From SMXL01 sp036985715 (GTDB lineage: Bacteria; Bacteroidota; Rhodothermia; Rhodothermales; UBA10348), in NCBI GenBank assembly GCA_036985715.1, contig BTQE01000106.1:1-11368 (forward strand): a stretch of DNA of 11,368 nucleotides, read 5' to 3'. Under the pieces are notes generated by a model, which made no database searches, was not told where the DNA came from, and saw nothing but the letters and a program-made list of their open reading frames with translations. The stretch's first letter is position 1, and every line of letters begins with the position of its first letter. Of the stretch, positions 6,961 to 11,368 are shown piece after piece. The translations under genes and the position numbers were made by a program.

Positions 6961-7152
6961 ATGGAAGGTCATGGATTTTCACGTCAAGAAGTCACTATAT
7001 CAGGGCTCGATATTCCGTTTTCAGACATGTTAAGACTTGCATGGAAGTGGATTTTGGCCGTCATCATCGTCACCATCCCGATATACATTATCGCGCTGAT
7101 TATCGTGTTCCTCACGGTGGGTTCGGGAGGAGGATTGGGAACGTTTACGTGA
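6961..7152 (+). CDS. Small single-pass membrane protein (63 aa)
   Basis: The 63-residue protein has a polar N-terminal part, the segment VTISGLDIPFSDMLRLAWKW (about 11-30), one hydrophobic helix (about residues 31-53, ILAVIIVTIPIYIIALIIVF) and a Gly-rich tail. The combination of GLD-PF-D just before a single helix resembles small conserved proteins I associate with Bacteroidota and related phyla, of unknown function. GAGAAG lies 6 bases upstream of the ATG and acts as a plausible ribosome-binding site. The gene is 12 bases after the GNAT stop, which supports it being real and cotranscribed. A role as a membrane anchor or regulator would be speculation. Confidence 0.7.
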   Translation: MEGHGFSRQEVTISGLDIPFSDMLRLAWKWILAVIIVTIPIYIIALIIVFLTVGSGGGLGTFT

Positions 7153-7166
7153 CGGTAAAACAGTAT

Positions 7167-7188
7167 TTATTGATCATATGATCAATAA
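7167..7188. promoter_or_regulatory. 22-bp perfect palindrome upstream of the PPOX gene (candidate operator)
   Basis: The half-site TTATTGATCAT (7167-7177) is followed by its exact reverse complement (7178-7188), a 22-bp perfect palindrome. With one mismatch the symmetry extends to 7164-7191. It starts 15 bases after the small membrane gene stop and ends 39 bases before the ATG at 7228. Low GC and absence of a T-tract argue against an intrinsic terminator. A dimeric repressor or activator operator is more likely. It contains TTGAT-N6-ATCAA, like an FNR/CRP-family site but two bases wider than the FNR consensus. Confidence 0.5.
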
Positions 7189-7227
7189 CTATTAATCATT
7201 CATTTACATCGAGTTAACGATATACGA

Positions 7228-7731
7228 ATGGCTGGAGTGGATCATCAGATAACTGAAGAGCAAGCTGCATTGATCAGAAGCGCACCTGTTTTTTTCATCG
7301 CCAGTGCGGATCCGGAGTTGGCTGATGGACCGGGTGGACTGGGACCTGTGAATCTGTCGCCCAAGGGCGGTACTCCCCTTCATATTTTAACGCCCAATCG
7401 AGTTGCCTATCTCGACTTTGGCGGTAGCGGAAACGAGATTGCAAGGCATGCCTCTATGAATGGACCCGCGACAATCATGATTTGCTCGTTTGAGCAAGAA
7501 GATGCTGCCATTGTGCGTCTGTACGGAAAGACCACCACAGAATCGATCGAGGGTTCAGAACATGAAGCCATCGTAAGAGATGGAGTGGGTGAAGATCCGG
7601 TCATGCGCGATCGACAGATCGTCGTGATGGAAGTCGAAAGAACCATGACGAGCTGTGGATATACGCTGCCCGTGATGGATTTTATCCGGGAGCGACGAAA
7701 AGAGGATCGCGGCGGCCGTTATAAAACGTAA
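7228..7731 (+). CDS. Pyridoxamine 5'-phosphate oxidase-like FMN split-barrel protein
   Basis: The 167-residue protein belongs to the PNPOx-like split-barrel superfamily. Hallmarks are the first strand VFFIASADP (21-29), VNLSPKGG (41-48), the FMN-contact and dimer region VAYLDFGGSGNEIARHASMNG (59-79), then IVRLYGK (95-101) and the C-terminal MEVERTMTSCGYTLPVM (134-150). It is probably a cytoplasmic dimer binding FMN or F420. True PdxH enzymes are longer and have other C-terminal motifs, so vitamin B6 synthesis is unlikely; the subgroup has no assigned substrate. The gene lies 75 bases after the small membrane protein, behind the 22-bp palindrome, which suggests its own control. It is 46 bases ahead of the M55 gene. 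No Shine-Dalgarno is visible. Confidence 0.9.
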   Translation: MAGVDHQITEEQAALIRSAPVFFIASADPELADGPGGLGPVNLSPKGGTPLHILTPNRVAYLDFGGSGNEIARHASMNGPATIMICSFEQEDAAIVRLYGKTTTESIEGSEHEAIVRDGVGEDPVMRDRQIVVMEVERTMTSCGYTLPVMDFIRERRKEDRGGRYKT

Positions 7732-7777
7732 TCAAACCATCAGAATACGACCTTTAAGACTCACGCAACTCTCCGTA

Positions 7778-8686
7778 ATGAAACACCCACCCACCATCAG
7801 ATTCGTATCAAAATTTGTACTCGTTTTTCTGGTATTGTTTGCGGGGTACCAGACCGGATTTACTCAGGAATCTCCGCTTAAGATTTTCATCTCCGTGGAT
7901 ATGGAGGGCATCGGAGGAATCGGTACCGGCAAAATGACGTCCAGTACCGGCAAGGATTACAACACAGGGCGTGACCTGATGACAGGAGAAGTCAATACCG
8001 TGATTGCAGCGATCCTTGAACACGGCCCGACCACGATTCTGGTGAATGACTCGCATGGAGACATGCAAAACCTTCGACACACAGAGCTGCCTGAAGATGT
8101 CGAATACATTCAGGGAAATATTAAGCCACTTGGAATGGTTCAGGGCCTTGATGAATCTTTCGATGCTGCGATTTTCATCGGGTATCATGCCCGCGCCGGA
8201 ACCGAGAATGCATTCTTAGCCCATACGGGATCCGGCTCGGTCAAAGGACTCTGGTTGAACGATACAGAAGTTGGAGAAGGAGGACTGAATGCCAGTTTTG
8301 CAGGAGCTCTCGGTGTTCCGGTTATCTTCGCAGCCGGTGATCAGGCGTTCGCCGAGCAATTCACTGCCCTGACCGGCGCCGTAACGACCAGCACGAAAGT
8401 CGCTGTCGGCCAGCAGGTTGCTCGTCTTGTACACCCTGATGTAGTGAACCGCAGACTCCGTGAGGGAATAACGAGAGCGCTCGAAAACTTATCACAGAGT
8501 CAGATTTTTGATATTGGCTCGCCTGTTACGATCCGGATGCGCTTCGCAAGTACTACGCGCTCGGACATTCTCCAGGCCATTCCCGGGATGAAGAGAATCG
8601 ATGGGTATTCCGTCGAATACCGTGCGGATTCAATGGACCAGGCATATCGCCTGATTCGTTTGATGTACAAGTACATCAGCTGGTAG
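7778..8686 (+). CDS. Exported M55-family D-aminopeptidase (DppA-like)
   Basis: The 302-residue protein has a signal peptide (basic start, hydrophobic residues about 12-24, likely cut near residue 29) and a full M55 domain. By alignment with the B. subtilis DppA numbering I recall, zinc ligands are Asp41 and Glu43 (SVDMEG), His93 (NDSHGD), His137 (GYHARAG) and Glu167 (EVGEGG), and the catalytic histidine is His149 (LAHTG). Every one is present. DppA is a zinc-dependent, self-compartmentalising decamer that cuts D-Ala from peptides in the cytoplasm; a signal peptide on this copy moves the activity outside the inner membrane. The expected substrates are D-amino-acid-containing peptides such as wall fragments, by inference. 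It ends 11 bases from the convergent lipoprotein gene, with no hairpin between them. Confidence 0.93.
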   Translation: MKHPPTIRFVSKFVLVFLVLFAGYQTGFTQESPLKIFISVDMEGIGGIGTGKMTSSTGKDYNTGRDLMTGEVNTVIAAILEHGPTTILVNDSHGDMQNLRHTELPEDVEYIQGNIKPLGMVQGLDESFDAAIFIGYHARAGTENAFLAHTGSGSVKGLWLNDTEVGEGGLNASFAGALGVPVIFAAGDQAFAEQFTALTGAVTTSTKVAVGQQVARLVHPDVVNRRLREGITRALENLSQSQIFDIGSPVTIRMRFASTTRSDILQAIPGMKRIDGYSVEYRADSMDQAYRLIRLMYKYISW

Positions 8687-8697
8687 AGCCTGTCCTC

Positions 8698-9309
8698 CTA
8701 TTGATCCGCCGCAGGTGGAACGATCATGATGTGTGCCCTGTAGGTACCCGAACCCATCAACCACGGAGCCCCTGGCACAGTTGGTGTCACCGAAAACCCG
8801 GTCGATTCGCCGGTAACGTAGGGGACGTAGATGACGTATCTGAGACGAGCCGTCTCGGCGGTGCCCGTTGCGGAATCGTAAGCGCCTTCATCTCCTGAGA
8901 GCACGTATAGCATCGACGCCTGCGTGGGCCACGACAGCGTTCCGGCCTCGATCTCGGCCTGCCGTGTCGCAAGATTTTCGCTCCCACCAATTCCTTCCTT
9001 TCGCAATTCTCGCCCCCTGGCCATATACGGATCGAGGTCCTTGTGATAACAGACCACATCAAACCCCTCTTTATCCGGGTTGTCGGCAAGGCAGATCAGT
9101 TCGTTGGTTCCCTTTTTCAACATGGACATCCTACCCGGGCTTATATACCCAAGAACGGTCACTTCCGCTCGCGCCTGCGCTGGAGCTGCCAAAACGGCTC
9201 CACCAATTTGATCTTCCGCGTGCGGAACCTGCGCCTGGGTACAGGCGGTGAGAAGCATTGCTAGGCCAAGAATATAGAAGCTTTTCATCAGCGTCGTAGG
9301 TGTGTTCAT
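8698..9309 (-). CDS. Uncharacterised lipoprotein
   Basis: From the ATG at 9309 the protein is 203 residues. An internal ATG at 9288 would start it at MKSFYILG and gives an equally good or better signal, while the TTG at 9327 is unlikely. The sequence LAMLLTAC is a lipobox with Cys23 (Cys16 from the later start), so it should be a lipid-anchored envelope protein. The mature part carries VTVLGYISPGRMSMLKKGTNELICLADNP, FDVVCYHKDLDPYMARGRELR, a short helix ENLATRQAEIEAGTL, then ASMLYVLSGD, LRYVIYVPYVTGESTGF and APWLMGSGTYRAHIMIVPP. Two cysteines in ICLADN and VVCYHK could form a disulfide. This looks like a recurring family of secreted proteins with no function known to me. It is the only complete gene here on the minus strand, convergent with M55 and divergent from the second PPOX gene. 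Confidence 0.85.
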   Translation of the reverse strand: MNTPTTLMKSFYILGLAMLLTACTQAQVPHAEDQIGGAVLAAPAQARAEVTVLGYISPGRMSMLKKGTNELICLADNPDKEGFDVVCYHKDLDPYMARGRELRKEGIGGSENLATRQAEIEAGTLSWPTQASMLYVLSGDEGAYDSATGTAETARLRYVIYVPYVTGESTGFSVTPTVPGAPWLMGSGTYRAHIMIVPPAADQ

Positions 9310-9351
9310 TGCTGTAAAACTATACAATCATTGCGAATGGCGCACCCGTTC

Positions 9352-9363
9352 GAGTTCGAACTC
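9352..9363. promoter_or_regulatory. 12-bp palindrome GAGTTCGAACTC in the divergent intergenic region
   Basis: GAGTTCGAACTC is a perfect palindrome in the 155 bases between the divergent lipoprotein and second PPOX genes, 43 bases from the 9309 start and 101 from the 9465 start. It contains the core GTTCGAAC, also found twice at 2772-2792 and not noticed inside any gene of the window. A shared dimeric regulator is an inference. Confidence 0.4.
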
Positions 9364-9464
9364 TCGTATTGAACAACGAATAGCGGCCGTATTGTCTTCC
9401 CACGCGGCATCTGATTCTTTAATATTTTGCGGCTTCAACGCTTTATTGCCTACGAACCTCTGAA

Positions 9465-10121
9465 ATGCCTATGTCAGAATTTGAACGGACAAAACGGAAC
9501 AGAGTCACGCGCCTGCCCGAAAGAGCGAAATACGACGAGGAATCAATCTTCGCCATCATCGACGAAGCGCTGATTTGTCACGTCGGATTCGTCCAGGACG
9601 GCAAACCGATTGTTATTCCGACCATCCATGCCCGCGATGGCAACCGTTTACTCCTTCACGGCTCGTCTGCGAGCAGGATGCTCCGACATTTCAAAGACGG
9701 CCACGACCTTTGCGTTACGATCACGCTGTTGGACGGTCTTGTCCTTGCGCGATCGGTTTTTCACCACTCAATGAACTATCGCTCAGTCGTTCTCTTTGGA
9801 AACGGACGTATCGTAGAAGATCAGGATCAAAAATTGCGTGGCTTGAATGTGCTGACGAATCACCTCATTCCCGGGCGTTGGGATGACGCACGGCAACCGT
9901 CTGAAAAGGAAATGAAAGCCACGACGCTGATCTCCATGAGCATTGACGAGGGTTCAGCAAAAATTCGAACCGGTCACCCGGGTGACGATGCGGAGGATTA
10001 CGATCTTCCCGTATGGGCTGGTGTCATTCCAATTCAGCAGCAGGCGCTCGCGCCGATCGACGACGAACGGCTTACCGAAGGAATTTCGGCTCCCGAATAC
10101 GTCATAAACTATTCCAGATGA
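9465..10121 (+). CDS. NimA-like pyridoxamine 5'-phosphate oxidase family protein
   Basis: The 218-residue protein is a split-barrel FMN-binding protein of the PNPOx_2/NimA-like group, distinct from the one at 7228. It shows an N-terminal RNRVTRLPERAKYDEESIFAIID, the first strand HVGFVQDGKPIVIPTIH (39-55), the flavin-phosphate loop LLLHGSSASRML (63-73), the strongly conserved FHHSMNYRSVVLFG (99-112) and the C-terminal YDLPVWAGVIP (179-189). NimA relatives reduce 5-nitroimidazoles, but most family members have no tested substrate, so drug resistance should not be inferred. It is cytoplasmic and probably a dimer. A second ATG two codons downstream (9471) is an equally possible start; neither has a Shine-Dalgarno. 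It is 18 bases ahead of the fatty-acid hydroxylase gene, so the two are likely cotranscribed. Confidence 0.92.
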   Translation: MPMSEFERTKRNRVTRLPERAKYDEESIFAIIDEALICHVGFVQDGKPIVIPTIHARDGNRLLLHGSSASRMLRHFKDGHDLCVTITLLDGLVLARSVFHHSMNYRSVVLFGNGRIVEDQDQKLRGLNVLTNHLIPGRWDDARQPSEKEMKATTLISMSIDEGSAKIRTGHPGDDAEDYDLPVWAGVIPIQQQALAPIDDERLTEGISAPEYVINYSR

Positions 10122-10139
10122 TCATCACCGATTGCTAGC

Positions 10140-11015
10140 ATGGAAGCCTTTCTGGACTTCACTGAAACGATTTCTCCCACCTATCGAACCGCAGCTTTGG
10201 TAGTGAGCCTGATGGTGTTTTGGATGCTCGAGAGCGCAATACCGCTATTCTCATTTTCGAAGCACCGAATTCGCCACGCTGTACTGAATATATTTTTTAC
10301 GCTCACGACGCTGGTCGTCAATTTCTCCCTGGCGTTTTTATTAGTCGCGTCCGCGGACTACACGACATCGAATCAGATCGGGGTGCTCTATTTCATCTCC
10401 TTACCCACCTGGCTTCACGTCGGGTTGGGTCTCATGCTGCTCGATTTGATTGGGGCATATTTCATCCACTGGATCGAGCATAGAGTCAGATGGCTGTGGA
10501 AATTCCATCTGATTCATCATACCGACACCCATGTTGACGTAACGACAGGTCTGAGGCATCATCCCGGAGAATCTGTCTTTCGAGCATCGTTTACTATTCT
10601 TGGTGTCCTCGTCGCTGGTGTTCCGATCGGAGTTGTACTCATCTACCAGATGACATCAGTTTTTTTTACTCAGATCTCGCACGCTAATATTAAATCTCCG
10701 CCGGCAGTTGACCGGCTTCTTTCTTACGTATTCGTCACACCAAACATGCACAAGGTGCACCATCATTTTTCGCAGCCTCTGACGGATACAAATTATGGGA
10801 ATGTCCTGTCGATATGGGACCGGTTGTTCGGGACCTTCGCTGAAGTCGAAAATACAACGGATCTCAGCTACGGAATCGATACGCATATGAAGCCCGAAGA
10901 GAAAGACGAACTTATAAATCTTCTTGCCATTCCATTTCAGACATATCGGGCACCGGCGGGCTCGAAGTTTTCAGATAATCGGTTGAATGCGGACGGTTCG
11001 GATGAAAACCGGTAA
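10140..11015 (+). CDS. Fatty acid hydroxylase/sterol desaturase superfamily membrane protein
   Basis: The 291-residue integral membrane protein has hydrophobic segments at about residues 16-37, 48-72, 82-109 and 148-176, and the histidine clusters that bind a di-iron centre. These are HWIEH (110-114), HLIHHTDTH (123-131), RHHPGE (139-144), SHANI (180-184) and HKVHHH (204-209), followed by NYGNVLSIWDRLFGTF (218-233), a superfamily hallmark. The whole motif series is intact, so an O2-dependent hydroxylase or desaturase acting on a lipid chain, sterol-like or carotenoid substrate is expected. Bacterial members are diverse and substrate is rarely predictable. It starts 18 bases after the NimA-like gene, without a Shine-Dalgarno. 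The tail after about 265 is hydrophilic and variable. Confidence 0.94.
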   Translation: MEAFLDFTETISPTYRTAALVVSLMVFWMLESAIPLFSFSKHRIRHAVLNIFFTLTTLVVNFSLAFLLVASADYTTSNQIGVLYFISLPTWLHVGLGLMLLDLIGAYFIHWIEHRVRWLWKFHLIHHTDTHVDVTTGLRHHPGESVFRASFTILGVLVAGVPIGVVLIYQMTSVFFTQISHANIKSPPAVDRLLSYVFVTPNMHKVHHHFSQPLTDTNYGNVLSIWDRLFGTFAEVENTTDLSYGIDTHMKPEEKDELINLLAIPFQTYRAPAGSKFSDNRLNADGSDENR

Positions 11016-11018
11016 CGG

Positions 11019-11189
11019 GTGAACGTGCTTTATTGCGCGTCGAATGATTTGAAGAAAACCGTCGTACGGGCAATCATTCTCGCCGTAAATGCCGGTGGCG
11101 TCATTCCCGTGATCAGTTTCCTGATCGCAATCGCATCCACCGTCCGACTGTTGAGGGGAAAGTTGAACCCTGACTCAAGCGACGGTTGA
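11019..11189 (+). CDS. Possible 56-residue single-pass membrane protein (weak)
   Basis: A GTG at 11019, 3 bases after the hydroxylase stop, opens a 56-codon frame with one hydrophobic stretch (AIILAVNAGGVIPVISFLIA) and a charged tail ending KLNPDSSDG. It overlaps the 3' end of the methyltransferase gene by 15 bases. The opposite strand is open through the same bases with the same third-position composition, so coding cannot be settled by base bias. There is no clear ribosome-binding site. I list it as a possibility only. Confidence 0.2.
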   Translation: MNVLYCASNDLKKTVVRAIILAVNAGGVIPVISFLIAIASTVRLLRGKLNPDSSDG

Positions 11190-11368
11190 TTCCAGTTCTT
11201 CGCCGAGCACCAGCTGCCCGTTTTCCAGGTCCAGCAGGCGACGTTTTCGCCATAATCCACCTCCATATCCCGTGAGAGTCCCATCTTTACCAATCACGCG
11301 GTGACACGGAATGATGATCGCCATCCGGTTGTCGCCGTTCGCACGGGCCACCGCTCGCACGGCTTTGG
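11175..11368 (-). CDS. Methylated-DNA--protein-cysteine methyltransferase, C-terminal end (5' part outside window)
   Basis: The minus-strand frame reads KAVRAVARANGDN, then IIIPCHRVIGKDG and LTGYGGGLWRKRRLLDLE, the active-site region and C-terminal end of the Ogt/MGMT family. PCHR holds the cysteine that accepts the alkyl group from O6-alkylguanine, in a suicide repair reaction. About 64 residues are visible. The frame is open to the right edge, so the GTG at 11360 is not the start. About 20 residues beyond the conserved WRKR..LL..E end form a short tail. It could be a stand-alone Ogt or the end of an Ada-type fusion; the visible part cannot tell which. It is convergent with the fatty-acid hydroxylase gene. 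Confidence 0.93.
   Translation of the reverse strand, partial: KAVRAVARANGDNRMAIIIPCHRVIGKDGTLTGYGGGLWRKRRLLDLENGQLVLGEELESTVA

Noticed and set aside
7170..7185. Canonical FNR site
   Set aside because: The half-sites TTGAT and ATCAA are present but separated by 6 bases, not 4, so a consensus FNR box is not supported; kept as a generic palindromic operator.
7167..7191. Intrinsic terminator after the small membrane gene
   Set aside because: The stem is AT-rich, the palindrome has no loop unless the centre is opened, and no T-run follows.
8698..9264. Plus-strand open frames within the lipoprotein gene (8868-9251, 9043-9264)
   Set aside because: The minus-strand frame has a signal peptide, lipobox and coherent conserved-looking blocks; the plus-strand translations are low-complexity Arg/Pro-rich shadows.
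11030..11293. Minus-strand 87-codon frame overlapping the methyltransferase end
   Set aside because: More than half of it overlaps the strongly supported PCHR-containing frame in another phase; the remaining 11030-11174 part has no recognisable domain or start signal.
1..11368. Mobile elements, CRISPR array, toxin-antitoxin or phage-defence system
   Set aside because: No transposase, integrase, regularly spaced repeat array, Cas protein or known defence domain is seen; the genes are mostly single-copy metabolic and envelope types.

Overview
This is an ordinary-looking chromosomal accessory stretch of about 51% GC (judged by eye), dense with short metabolic and envelope genes. It carries no RNA genes, transposases, phage genes or CRISPR arrays. 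Exported proteins have signal peptides ending just before an Ala-Gln or similar junction (VNA|Q, ANA|Q). Most start codons lack a Shine-Dalgarno sequence. Both traits fit a Bacteroidota/Rhodothermota/Balneolota-type bacterium, but this is inference and no marker gene is present to prove it.

Layout from left to right. (1) The C-terminal two thirds of a YdeP-like molybdopterin oxidoreductase is cut by the left edge and followed after 6 bases by a Cys/Met-metabolism PLP enzyme (cystathionine gamma-synthase family); these are probably one operon. (2) After a 217-base gap holding nested GTTCGAAC palindromes come a cysteine-rich DUF1326 protein, a secreted NTF2/SnoaL-like protein and an alpha-type carbonic anhydrase lipoprotein. 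(3) After a 166-base gap with four phased GAGCAC repeats comes an exported P1/DmpA-type peptidase. It is followed by a RimJ/RimL-like GNAT acetyltransferase, a 63-residue single-pass membrane protein, an FMN split-barrel (PPOX-like) protein behind a 22-bp perfect palindrome, and an exported M55 (DppA-like) D-aminopeptidase. (4) An uncharacterised lipoprotein is encoded on the minus strand, convergent with M55. Divergent from it run a second, NimA-like PPOX protein and a membrane fatty-acid hydroxylase/sterol desaturase. (5) The C-terminal end of a methylguanine-DNA methyltransferase enters from the right edge on the minus strand.

The clearest functional theme is envelope and periplasmic chemistry. 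Two unrelated peptidase families with known links to D-amino-acid or beta-peptide substrates (P1/S58 and M55), both with export signals, lie within five consecutive plus-strand genes together with an acetyltransferase. A D-peptide scavenging or detoxifying module is possible but unproven. I see no strong evidence for a wholly new system. The best leads are three sets of intergenic DNA signals (a 22-bp palindrome, phased GAGCAC repeats, shared GTTCGAAC palindromes), the altered active site of the carbonic anhydrase, and the P1/M55 pairing.
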